Positions 1-10,548 of a DNA stretch of 54,697 bases are shown here, piece after piece. This stretch comes from Euzebyales bacterium (lineage in GTDB: Bacteria > Actinomycetota > Nitriliruptoria > Euzebyales > JAHELV01). Each line of letters begins with the position of its first letter. The first letter of the stretch is position 1. Position numbers and translations under genes: made by a program. Below the pieces are notes generated by a model. That model saw nothing but the letters and a program-made list of their open reading frames with translations. It did not search any database and was not told the origin of the DNA. The stretch covers positions 1 through 54,697 of the forward strand of contig DASUUK010000033.1 of assembly GCA_036374135.1 (NCBI GenBank), given 5' to 3'.

Positions 1-459
1 GTCCGCAAGGCGCGGGAACTGCGACCCGACCTCGCCATCCTCGACGTCAAGATGCCAGTGATGGACGGCATCGACGCCGCGCAGCAGATCACAGCCGAGC
101 GGCTGTCGGCCGTGCTCATGCTCACGGCGTTCAGTCAGCGCGAGCTCGTCGAGCGGGCACGTGAGGCGGGGGCGCTCGCCTACCTGGTCAAGCCGTTCCA
201 GAAGCAGGATCTGCTGCCGGCGATCGAGATCGCCAGCGGCCGCTTCAGGGATCTGCAGGGCCTCACCGAGGAGGTCGGCACGCTCGCGGACCGGCTCGAG
301 TCGCGCAAGGCGGTCGACCGCGCCAAGGGACTGCTCCAGGAGCACGAGGCCATGACCGAGGCCGCCGCGTTCCGCTGGATCCAGAAGACGGCGATGCAAC
401 GTCGGGTCACGATGCGCGTGGTCGCGGGTCAGGTGATCGAGCGGTACTCGAAGGCGTGA
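1..459 (+). CDS. ANTAR-domain response regulator, 5'-truncated (PdtaR-like)
   Basis: The window opens inside this gene; 152 codons are visible in frame 1. The first part is the second half of a receiver domain: ILDVKMPVMDG holds the phospho-acceptor Asp, LMLTAF the conserved Thr region and YLVKPF the conserved Lys-Pro. The last ~60 residues (RLESRKAVDRAKGLLQEHEA onward) are an ANTAR helix bundle, which in this family binds paired RNA hairpins to prevent transcription termination. M. tuberculosis PdtaR (Rv1626) is a response regulator of this architecture located close to polA, as here. It is likely a cytoplasmic output protein of a two-component system; the cognate kinase is not in view. Targets cannot be deduced. 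Confidence 0.93.
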   Translation, partial: VRKARELRPDLAILDVKMPVMDGIDAAQQITAERLSAVLMLTAFSQRELVERAREAGALAYLVKPFQKQDLLPAIEIASGRFRDLQGLTEEVGTLADRLESRKAVDRAKGLLQEHEAMTEAAAFRWIQKTAMQRRVTMRVVAGQVIERYSKA

Positions 460-516
460 GACCGATCCCGGTGCGAGGTCCGTCATGACACTGATCCCAA
501 TGACCGCGATGTCCGC

Positions 517-522
517 TACGAT
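517..522 (+). promoter_or_regulatory. Candidate -10 element upstream of livH
   Basis: TACGAT matches the actinobacterial TANNNT -10. No convincing -35 lies 16-18 bases upstream. Initiation here would leave a ~138-base leader before livH. That leader can form two short hairpins: stem 582-587 with 596-601 and stem 627-632 with 641-646. Whether these are ANTAR targets is unknown; they lack an obvious paired-hexaloop signature. Confidence 0.3.
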
Positions 523-666
523 GCGCGTCGCACCCCCGGTCCTGACCGGCTGCGACCGCCTCCTGGCGACGCCGACAGCCACCGGGCCGGTTGGTGCCCG
601 GCTCCGCCGGCAAGAACATGTACAGGCCCCCGGGGTCATGCGGGGGTTGTGATGAGAGGAGCGCCC

Positions 667-2001
667 ATGCGGGCCCGCTGGATCCGGCCCTGCCGTGTGG
701 CGCTTGCGGCGCTGCTGTTCGTGCAGCTCCTCGCCGTACCTGCCCTCGCGGAGACCGCCCAGGAGTCAGAGCAGCCATCCGAGGCGGCCAGCGACGCCGA
801 GGAGCCGGCGGAATCGGTGCGGGGGACCCTGCTCCAGCGCCCCGAGGACGGTGATCCCGTGCCGGTCGACGGAGCCGAGATCATCATCCGCTCCAACGGC
901 GAAGAGGTCGGCACGATCGTCACGGACGCCGACGGCGCGTTCGAGTCCGGAGTCCCGGGTCCCGGCGACTACGAGGCGGAGCTCGTCGTCGAGTCACTTC
1001 CGGAGGGTGTGGCGCTCACGAGTGACGCGGAGGACGCGAACGTGTTGGAGTTCGACATCGCGCCCGGGCAGTCGCGCACGTTGCTGTTCCGGCTGGGCGA
1101 GCCCAGCGGTGGTGGGTCGGGTGTCAACCTCCCGCTCCAGTTGACGGTCGAGGGCTTGAAGCTCGGTCTGATCATCGGGATCACATCGATCGGCCTGTCG
1201 CTGATCTTCGGCACGACCGGCCTCGTCAACTTCGCGCACGGTGAAATGGTCAGCTTCGGCGCGATCATCGCCTATTTGTTCAATGTCACACTCGGCCTCC
1301 ACCTGGTGCCGGCGGCGATCATCGCGATCTTCTTCGGCTTTCTCACCGGCGCAGCGCTCGACCGCGGCCTGTGGCGGCCGTTGCGCGAGCGTGGCACGTC
1401 GCTCATCGCGATGCTCGTGGTTTCGATCGGCCTGTCGCTGCTGTGGCGCTACGGCATGCTGTTCCAGTTCGGTGGCGGTACACGGCCCTATGCGCAGTAC
1501 TCCGTACAGCGCGCGGTCTCGATCGGCCCGGTCCAGATCGCGCCGAAGGACCTGTGGTCGATGGCGATCTCGATCATCGTGCTGATCGGGGTCGGGCTCC
1601 TGCTGTTGCGGACCCGGATCGGCAAGGCCATGCGGGCGGTCTCCGACAACCGCGACCTCGCGGCGTCGTCGGGCATCAACGTCGAAATGGTCGTCCTCGT
1701 CGTGTGGGCGCTGGGCGGCGGTCTCGCGACGCTCGGCGGCGTGTTGTTCGGGCTCGCCGAGCAGGTCAGCTGGCAGATGGGCTTCCAACTGCTGCTGCTG
1801 ATGTTCGCCGGCGTCATCCTCGGCGGGCTGGGCACGGCGTTCGGTGCGCTGGTGGGCAGCCTGATCGTCGGGCTGTTCGTGCAGCTGTCGACGTTGGTCG
1901 TCCCGCCGGAGCTCAAGAACGTCGGGGCGTTCCTTACGCTGATCCTGGTCCTGCTGGTGCGCCCGCAGGGTATCCTCGGTCGCGCTGAACGGATCGGGTA
2001 G
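667..2001 (+). CDS. livH: Branched-chain amino acid ABC transporter permease LivH with extra N-terminal domain
   Basis: The last ~290 residues are a standard LivH-type permease: hydrophobic helices, with FGTTGLVNFAHGEMVSFGA near the start of the domain and the cytoplasmic loop MRAVSDNRDLAASSGIN. It forms the membrane channel of a high-affinity importer together with LivM. The start at 667 is chosen because AGAGGA at 655-660 is well spaced; GTG 649 and ATG 652 are alternatives. Unlike typical LivH (about 300 aa), this 444-aa protein begins with a signal-peptide-like segment ending PALA, followed by an Asp/Glu-rich stretch and a ~100-residue beta-rich, carboxypeptidase-regulatory/Ig-like region (around residues 50-150) before the first permease helix. 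Operon with livM, livG and livF. Confidence 0.9.
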   Translation: MRARWIRPCRVALAALLFVQLLAVPALAETAQESEQPSEAASDAEEPAESVRGTLLQRPEDGDPVPVDGAEIIIRSNGEEVGTIVTDADGAFESGVPGPGDYEAELVVESLPEGVALTSDAEDANVLEFDIAPGQSRTLLFRLGEPSGGGSGVNLPLQLTVEGLKLGLIIGITSIGLSLIFGTTGLVNFAHGEMVSFGAIIAYLFNVTLGLHLVPAAIIAIFFGFLTGAALDRGLWRPLRERGTSLIAMLVVSIGLSLLWRYGMLFQFGGGTRPYAQYSVQRAVSIGPVQIAPKDLWSMAISIIVLIGVGLLLLRTRIGKAMRAVSDNRDLAASSGINVEMVVLVVWALGGGLATLGGVLFGLAEQVSWQMGFQLLLLMFAGVILGGLGTAFGALVGSLIVGLFVQLSTLVVPPELKNVGAFLTLILVLLVRPQGILGRAERIG

Positions 2002-2038
2002 TCGCTGTGCAGGTGCGGACGCGATCGGAAAGGTCGGC

Positions 2039-3028
2039 ATGGACTTCGCTGTGATCTTTCGGGACTTCGTGCGGGCGGCGATCGGCGACTCCGCCGTGTA
2101 CTTCGCCGTCGCGGCGGTCGGCCTGAACCTGCACTTCGGGTACACGGGACTACTGAACTTCGGCCACATCGGCTTCCTGATGGTCGGCGCATACGGCCTG
2201 GCCATCGCCGTGACGTTCTTCTCGTTGTCGATGTGGGCGGGCATCATCGTCGGCATGATCTGGGCGGTCCTGCTGGCACTGCTGCTCGGTGCGCCCACGC
2301 TGCGCCTGCGCGCTGACTACCTGGCGATCGTGACGATCGTGGCGGCCGAGATCCTGCGGTTCGTCTTCCGCTCGGTGTGGGCGCGCGAGGTCACCGGCGG
2401 GTCCTTCGGTCTCACGCAGTTCGCCCGTGACTTCTATGCGATCAACCCGTTCCCGGAAGGACGCTACGGCATCTGGGTCGTCAACTTCAGCGAGCGGGCC
2501 ACGTGGGTGCTGGTCGCGGGCTGGGCGCTGGCCGGCCTGTGCACGTTGCTGGTCTGGGCGTTGGCGCGCAGCCCATGGGGCCGGGTCCTGCGTGCGATCC
2601 GCGAGGACGAGGACGCGGCGCGCAGCCTTGGCAAGAACGTCTTCGCCTACAAGATGCAGAGCCTGGTCCTCGGCGGCGTGCTGGGCGCGTTCGGCGGGAT
2701 CGTGCTCGCCATCAACACCCAGTCGGTGCAGCCCGACACCTACTCACCACCGGTCACGTTCTTCATCTTCACCGCATTGATCCTGGGTGGTGCCGCCACG
2801 GTCGTCGGACCGATCATCGGCTCGATGATGTTCTGGGCGTTGCTGGCGGCGACCAACACGGCGCTGCGCCAGGCGGTCGCGGCGGGGTACATCCCCGACG
2901 AGCTGATGTCGGGCACGCAGATCGGTCAGGTGCGCTTCATGCTGGTGGGCCTGGGGCTCATGCTGTTGATGATCTACAGACCCCAGGGCATCTTCGGCGA
3001 CCGAAGGGAGTTGGCGCTTGAACGGTGA
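2039..3028 (+). CDS. livM: Branched-chain amino acid ABC transporter permease LivM
   Basis: A 329-residue integral membrane protein of the LivM family, the second permease of the LivHM pair. LNLHFGYTGLLNFGHIGFLMVGAY is the family's N-terminal signature, and WGRVLRAIREDEDAARSLGKN is the cytoplasmic coupling loop that contacts the ATPases. The start ATG follows AAAGG at 2029-2033. The gap to livH is 37 bp and its end overlaps livG by 11 bp, implying one transcript. Length is normal for the family. Confidence 0.94.
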   Translation: MDFAVIFRDFVRAAIGDSAVYFAVAAVGLNLHFGYTGLLNFGHIGFLMVGAYGLAIAVTFFSLSMWAGIIVGMIWAVLLALLLGAPTLRLRADYLAIVTIVAAEILRFVFRSVWAREVTGGSFGLTQFARDFYAINPFPEGRYGIWVVNFSERATWVLVAGWALAGLCTLLVWALARSPWGRVLRAIREDEDAARSLGKNVFAYKMQSLVLGGVLGAFGGIVLAINTQSVQPDTYSPPVTFFIFTALILGGAATVVGPIIGSMMFWALLAATNTALRQAVAAGYIPDELMSGTQIGQVRFMLVGLGLMLLMIYRPQGIFGDRRELALER

Positions 3029-3941
3029 TGCCGTCACCGCGACCCCCATGGCGGGCGTCGCGCCGGAGCCGGGGTCGGCCAAGCCGGATCCCATCCTGTC
3101 CGCCTCCAACGTGTCACGAACGTTCGGCGGGCTCAAGGCCGTCGACGTCGAGCACCTCGAGGTCCAGCGCGGGGTGATCACCGCCCTGATCGGTCCGAAC
3201 GGCGCCGGCAAGACCACGTTCTTCAACCTGGTCAGCGGGTTCGACACGCCCGACACCGGTCACTGGAGCTTCAACGGCAGGTCGCTGTCAGGCATGCCGG
3301 CGTACGCGATCGCCCGTACCGGCATGGTCCGGACGTTCCAGCTGACCAAGGCGCTGGCGCGCCTGACCGTGATGGAGAACATGAAGCTCGGTGCCACCGG
3401 GCAGCGGGGCGAGAGCATCTGGCGTGCGCTGCTGCCGCCGGTGTGGCGCGAACAGGACCGCCAGATCGAGGAGCGCGCTGACGTGCTGCTGGAGCGCTTC
3501 AGCATGGCGCACATGCGCAACGACTTCGCCGGCGAGCTGTCCGGCGGGCAGCGCAAGCTGCTCGAGATGGCACGCGCGCTGATGAGCAACCCCGAGATGG
3601 TGCTGCTGGACGAGCCCACGGCCGGCGTCAACCCTGCGCTCAAGCAGTCGCTGCTGGGCCACGTCCGAGAGGTGCTCGATGACGGCACGACGGTGATGTT
3701 CGTCGAGCACGACATGGACATGGTCCGCGACATCAGTGACTGGGTCGTCGTGATGGGCGAGGGCACGATCATCGCCGAGGGGCCGCACCAGAGCATCGGC
3801 AGGAACCAGACCGTCATCGACGCGTACCTCGGCAGTCACCACGAGCAGCCGTTGTCCCTCGAGGAGGAGGAGGCGCAGTTGGCCGAGGCCGACCAAGCGC
3901 TCGACGCGGAGGCGACCACGAAGCGACAGGAACCGGCATGA
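3018..3941 (+). CDS. livG: Branched-chain amino acid ABC transporter ATP-binding protein LivG
   Basis: ABC ATPase of 307 aa. Walker A is GPNGAGKTT, the signature is LSGGQRKLLEMARAL, Walker B is MVLLDEPTAGVNP and the H-loop is VEHDMDMV. The segment FNGRSLSGMPAYAIARTGMVRTFQ is characteristic of LivG. A TTG start at 3018 is preceded by AAGGGAG at 3004-3010 and overlaps the livM stop; an in-frame ATG at 3048 is the alternative. The C-terminal ~35 residues are Glu/Ala-rich and extend past the usual domain. It hydrolyses ATP with LivF to drive amino acid or amide import. Confidence 0.94.
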   Translation: MNGDAVTATPMAGVAPEPGSAKPDPILSASNVSRTFGGLKAVDVEHLEVQRGVITALIGPNGAGKTTFFNLVSGFDTPDTGHWSFNGRSLSGMPAYAIARTGMVRTFQLTKALARLTVMENMKLGATGQRGESIWRALLPPVWREQDRQIEERADVLLERFSMAHMRNDFAGELSGGQRKLLEMARALMSNPEMVLLDEPTAGVNPALKQSLLGHVREVLDDGTTVMFVEHDMDMVRDISDWVVVMGEGTIIAEGPHQSIGRNQTVIDAYLGSHHEQPLSLEEEEAQLAEADQALDAEATTKRQEPA

Positions 3942-4783
3942 GCGACGCCACGGACGGCCGGTCCGCACCGCGATCCGAGGACGATCCCGGACAGCTCGAT
4001 GCCGCACCCGTCGGCGAGGAGGTGGACGCGATCCCGGTGGGGGAGCGGCCGTCGGAGCCGTCGGAGGGTGTGCTGGTTGCCGAAAACGTCGTCGCCGGCT
4101 ACATCCCCGGTGTGCCGATCCTGCGTGGTTGCACGCTCGTGCTCGGCGAAGGCGAACTGGTGGGGATCGTCGGGCCCAACGGGGCCGGCAAGTCGACGTT
4201 GATCAAGGCGATCTTCGGCCTGGTCACCGTGGCCGACGGCACCGTCGAGTTCCGGGGCGACGACATCACGTCGCTGCAGGCCCACGAGCTCGTGTCTCGC
4301 GGCATCGGTTACGTGCCGCAAACCGAGAACGTGTTCCCGAGCCTCACGGTCGAGGAGAACATGGAGATGGGGCTGTTCCGCGCCCCCAAGAAGTTCAAAG
4401 AGCGCTTCGACGCCGTGCTCGACCTCTTCCCGAAGCTCGGGGAGCGGCGCGGCCAGCGTGCCGGTTCGCTGTCTGGTGGCGAGCGGCAGATGGTCGCGAT
4501 GGGACGCGCGCTGATGATGGACCCGCAGGTGCTGCTGCTCGACGAGCCGTCGGCCGGCCTCTCCCCGGTGCTCCAGGACCAGGTGTTCATCCGGACGAAG
4601 CGGATCAACCAGACCGGCGTGTCCATCATCATGGTCGAACAGAACGCCCGGCGGTGCCTGCAGATCTGTGACCGCGGCTACGTGCTCGACCAGGGCCGCA
4701 ACGCGTACACCAACACCGGCGAGGAGCTGCTCCACGACCCGAAGGTCATCGAGCTCTACCTCGGCACGCTGGGCGCAGCCTGA
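3938..4783 (+). CDS. livF: Branched-chain amino acid ABC transporter ATP-binding protein LivF
   Basis: ABC ATPase of 281 aa overlapping livG by ATGA, so translationally coupled. It has Walker A GPNGAGKST, signature LSGGERQMVAMGRALM, Walker B VLLLDEPSAGLSP, and the LivF-type segment RGIGYVPQTENVFPSLTVEENM. The ATPase core begins near residue 44. The preceding ~43 residues are acidic, low-complexity and atypical of LivF, though the overlapping start is the natural one. It partners LivG on the cytoplasmic face of LivHM. Confidence 0.94.
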   Translation: MSDATDGRSAPRSEDDPGQLDAAPVGEEVDAIPVGERPSEPSEGVLVAENVVAGYIPGVPILRGCTLVLGEGELVGIVGPNGAGKSTLIKAIFGLVTVADGTVEFRGDDITSLQAHELVSRGIGYVPQTENVFPSLTVEENMEMGLFRAPKKFKERFDAVLDLFPKLGERRGQRAGSLSGGERQMVAMGRALMMDPQVLLLDEPSAGLSPVLQDQVFIRTKRINQTGVSIIMVEQNARRCLQICDRGYVLDQGRNAYTNTGEELLHDPKVIELYLGTLGAA

Positions 4784-4904
4784 TACAAGCTCCCGTCTGC
4801 CGTCGCCTGCCCGCGCCCGGCCTGACGACGGCGACCGACCGGGGGACGCCACGGGCGATCGTCGGAGGGTGCGATGGTCCGCCGGCATGGTGCAGACTTG
4901 GTCC

Positions 4905-5810
4905 ATGAGCCGCCGATCCCGCGCCTTTTTCCTCGTGGCCCTGCTGCTCGCGGCGTGCTCTCCGGCCGCCGATTCGACCGCAGGTTCCTTGGAGCGCCGC
5001 TCCGACGGGCAGCCGGCGAGCTCCGTCGAGGGCCTGTCCGCGACCGTCGTGCAATACACGCGCGACCGTCCCCAACGTCGCGTGCAGGTGAAGGTCACCA
5101 ACGGGTCCGACCAGCCGATCGACCTGGAGATCTTAGATCCGGGGCTCGCCGGGTACGACGACGCGGTGCCGCCCGACCAGCGGTCACACCTGGAACCTGG
5201 GCGGCGCGTCGACTTCCCCGTCAATCTCGAGGAACCGTCGTGTGACGCGACGCCGGCCCCGACGTCACAGCTGACGCTCCGTGTGTCGACGACTGCCGGT
5301 ACGATCCGGCAGCACGTGCCGATCGACGACGCATCGCTGCTTTCCGACCTGCACACGCTCGACTGCGCGATCCGGCGGGTCGAGGCGAACGTCGACATCG
5401 CACTCGGCGACGACTGGCGCCAGGTCCGTAGCGGTGCCCACGCGGCCGTCATCGGCGAGGTCAGCTTGAGGCTGCGTCCTGGTGGATCCTCGGCGACCGT
5501 CTCGGCACTTGACGCGGGGCTGCTGCTCAGCGTCCGGTCGGGAGACCCGAGTGATGGCGACGGCGCGGCGGACGTCACCGTCGACGAGGAGTACCCGCAA
5601 CAGACGTGGCAGGTCGAGCTGATCGGTACGCGGTGCGACGGGCACGCCATCGCCGAGAGCCGCCGCCTGATCGCGCTGACCTTCCTGACGTCGGTGCCGG
5701 GTGCCGACGACGTGCCCATCCGACGGTCACCTGACGTCGACGCGTACGAGACGATGGTCGCGGCACTGCTGGAACGGTGCGCTGCCCGCGAAGGTGGCAC
5801 CGACATCTGA
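4905..5810 (+). CDS. Secreted lipoprotein of unknown function
   Basis: A 301-residue protein with a lipoprotein signal: SRRSR n-region, hydrophobic stretch FFLVALLLAA and lipobox Cys (LLAAC) near residue 18. The rest is beta-rich, with no enzyme motif recognised; segments such as VQVKVTNGSDQPIDLEI resemble Ig-like or accessory adhesin folds. The reading frame is open well upstream, but the n-region and lipobox place the start at ATG 4905, with ATG 4887 as alternative; neither has a good Shine-Dalgarno. It lies 121 bp after livF and converges on livK, so it may be a surface accessory of the importer, but this is inference from position only. Confidence 0.7.
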   Translation: MSRRSRAFFLVALLLAACSPAADSTAGSLERRSDGQPASSVEGLSATVVQYTRDRPQRRVQVKVTNGSDQPIDLEILDPGLAGYDDAVPPDQRSHLEPGRRVDFPVNLEEPSCDATPAPTSQLTLRVSTTAGTIRQHVPIDDASLLSDLHTLDCAIRRVEANVDIALGDDWRQVRSGAHAAVIGEVSLRLRPGGSSATVSALDAGLLLSVRSGDPSDGDGAADVTVDEEYPQQTWQVELIGTRCDGHAIAESRRLIALTFLTSVPGADDVPIRRSPDVDAYETMVAALLERCAAREGGTDI

Positions 5811-5933
5811 GTGCCGTCCCCGGCGGCGGTGACCCCGTTCCGGCTGTGACCAGGTCTTGGCGCGAGGGTGGAGGCCGCGTAAGTCGTCCCGACGCATTCG
5901 AGAGGAGCGATCGCGACCGCTGCCACGGACGAA

Positions 5934-5963
5934 CGTGGGCCCGGCCGTACGGCCGGGCCCACG
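5934..5963. terminator. Perfect 30-bp palindrome, likely bidirectional terminator
   Basis: CGTGGGCCCGGCCGT followed by its exact reverse complement, with centre GTAC. It can fold as a GC-rich stem of 13 bp with a 4-base loop. It sits between the convergent lipoprotein gene (ends 5810) and livK (ends 6013). There is no T-tract, as is common for actinobacterial terminators. Confidence 0.7.
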
Positions 5964-6012
5964 CGGCAGGTGGTGCGGTGCGGACCACGACGGATCCGCA
6001 CCGATGGATCAG

Positions 6013-7338
6013 CTAGCCGCCGACAGACGCTTCCTTGGTCTCGGCGAGCTCGGTGAACTCGTCACCGGTGTACTCGCGGATCTGGAAGGTCGCCGTCTGC
6101 GGGTCGCCCGCTTCGTCCATCTCGATCGGACCGGACGCACCGTCGTAGTCGATGTCCTCGCCGTCGTCGATCAGCTGCCTGCACTCCTCGAACGACGTGC
6201 AGGCGGTGCCCTCGGTGGTGACACCCGGCAGCTCCGTCGCGATGTCCTCGCCGACGTCCGATCCGGCCGCCTCCGCGGCGAGCGCGGACGTGATCACGGC
6301 GTCATAGGTCTCGCCGGCGTAGCTGAACGACTCCAGGTCCGGGTCGACCTCGAGCAGCCGATCGCGGAACTCACCCTCGGCGGGCGAGCCCGGCAGGGTG
6401 CAGCGGGTGCCCTCGATCTCCGCGGAGACCTCCGCCAGCTCGGCCGAGTCGACATTGCCGTCGACGCAGTACAGGCCCTTGCTGTCCGGACCCAGGCCCT
6501 GCTCGACGAGGGTCGAGAAGATGCGGCCCGACTCGGCGAACCCGATGACGACGATGCAGTCGGGGTCGCTCTGGACCAGTTCCTGCACCTCGGCGTCGAA
6601 GTTCTGCGCGTTCGGGTCGTACACGATCTCGTTGGTGACCTCGCCCCCGGACTCGCTGATGGAGGTCGCGGCGTTGTTGAGCAGGCCCTCTCCGTAGGGG
6701 TCCTGCAGCGCCATGAGACCCACGGTCGCGCAGCCGTCGTCGATGGTCAGCTCACCGAGCACGCGACCCTGCAGCACGTCGCTGGGCGCCGTGCGGAAGT
6801 ACAGGCCACGGTCCTCGTAGTCCGTGAAGTCCGGTGACGTGTTCGCCGGCGAGAAGTGGACGACCCCGGCACCGGTGACCTTGTCGATGAACGTGAACGA
6901 CACGGCGCTCGAGGCCGCACCGACGATCACGTCAGCACCGTTGGCGAGGTGCTGGTCGACCGTCTGGTTGGCGATGTCGGTCGTGGTGTCACCCGAGTCA
7001 CCCGGCAGCACCTCGATGTCACCGTCGAGCACACCGCCCGCCTCGTTGATCTCCTGCGCGGCCAGCTCGGCGCCCGCGAACTCGGGCGGCCCGAGCGACG
7101 CGAGGCTGCCGGTCTCGGGCAGCACCAGCCCGATGGTCAGGATGCCGTCACCCTGGCCCGTCGCCGCTGCCTCGGTGCCCGCTTCGCTCGACTCGGTCTC
7201 GTCGGCAGCCGGTTCGCTGGTCTCGGCTGGTTCGGACTCCTCGGCGGCGCCTTCTTCCTCCGCCGCGCCGCCACACGCTGCGAGCAGCAGGGCGAGCGTC
7301 GTCAGCAGGGCGAGGAGCCGTGCTGTCTTCTTGCTCAT
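6013..7338 (-). CDS. livK: ABC transporter substrate-binding lipoprotein (LivK/Peripla_BP_6)
   Basis: A 441-residue type-I periplasmic binding protein anchored by a lipobox (LALLLAACGG). Residues ~23-60 are an acidic Glu/Ser/Ala-rich linker. The binding-protein domain starts ILTIGLVLPETGSLASLGPP and includes GADVIVGAASSAVS and DPDCIVVIGFAESG, matching the branched-chain amino acid/amide/urea-binding family. It presumably delivers ligand to LivHMGF encoded convergently next door. Ligand identity cannot be fixed from sequence. Start ATG at 7338. Confidence 0.92.
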   Translation of the reverse strand: MSKKTARLLALLTTLALLLAACGGAAEEEGAAEESEPAETSEPAADETESSEAGTEAAATGQGDGILTIGLVLPETGSLASLGPPEFAGAELAAQEINEAGGVLDGDIEVLPGDSGDTTTDIANQTVDQHLANGADVIVGAASSAVSFTFIDKVTGAGVVHFSPANTSPDFTDYEDRGLYFRTAPSDVLQGRVLGELTIDDGCATVGLMALQDPYGEGLLNNAATSISESGGEVTNEIVYDPNAQNFDAEVQELVQSDPDCIVVIGFAESGRIFSTLVEQGLGPDSKGLYCVDGNVDSAELAEVSAEIEGTRCTLPGSPAEGEFRDRLLEVDPDLESFSYAGETYDAVITSALAAEAAGSDVGEDIATELPGVTTEGTACTSFEECRQLIDDGEDIDYDGASGPIEMDEAGDPQTATFQIREYTGDEFTELAETKEASVGG

Positions 7339-7655
7339 GCGTTCTCCTCAGTGGGATTGAACCGTCGACGTCCACGTTGCGGTGCACGCCTTGTGTGCGC
7401 GGGGGACCGGAGGGACCCGCATCGATCACGCACTCTACTACCTTCACCGTAGAGGAATGTAGCGCTCGTGTCATGCCCGCTACCGCGGATGTTGTGTCTG
7501 GCTACGACAATGGTCGGACCGCAGGCCCTGGTGCTGGTGCGCGGCGCCGCGGACCACGCCGCCGGACGTCCCGACGCCCGGACGTCGATCACGGGCCGCG
7601 CCGGCGTCCTAGCATGCGGTGCCTGCGGATCGATCCGTCCCCGAGGATGACCACG
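7339..7655. other. Intergenic region between divergent livK and polA
   Basis: About 317 bp separating divergently transcribed livK (-) and polA (+), so it must hold both promoters. A TAGCAT (7610-7615) is a reasonable polA -10. On the livK side the AT-richer stretch 7431-7460 is the most promoter-like. No coding potential, repeat or RNA gene was recognised. Confidence 0.5.
7610..7615 (+). promoter_or_regulatory. Candidate polA -10 element
   Basis: TAGCAT fits TANNNT and would start transcription about 25-30 bases before polA. The -35 region is not recognisable. Confidence 0.35.
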
Positions 7656-10331
<2,676 letters not shown>

Positions 10332-10425
10332 CGAACCCGGTGGCGCCTGCCACCGGTCGTCCTCGCATGCTGGACGGCATGCGGCGCGCGGCCGCGTCGG
10401 TGCCGGCCACGGCGAAACAGTCGCG

Positions 10426-10454
10426 TTGACAGTACCGTAGGACTGCGTGAGACT
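10426..10454 (+). promoter_or_regulatory. Candidate rpsA promoter region
   Basis: A perfect TTGACA lies at 10426-10431, about 118 bases before rpsA. With a 17-base spacer the -10 would be GAGACT (10449-10454), which is weak; TAGGAC at 10438-10443 is a better hexamer but too close. Assignment is tentative. Confidence 0.3.
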
Positions 10455-10548
10455 GGGGCGACCGGTGTCTGCCGGGCGCCCCATGCTGCTATCCGTGCAC
10501 CGAATTCCCTCGTCATCTGTGCCCCCTGATGGAGACCGACGACCAGCT

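Noticed and set aside
3836-6001. A 721-codon open frame on the minus strand across livF and the lipoprotein gene
   Set aside because: It is antisense to well-supported genes, low in hydrophobic order and has no domain; such frames arise from strong third-position GC bias.
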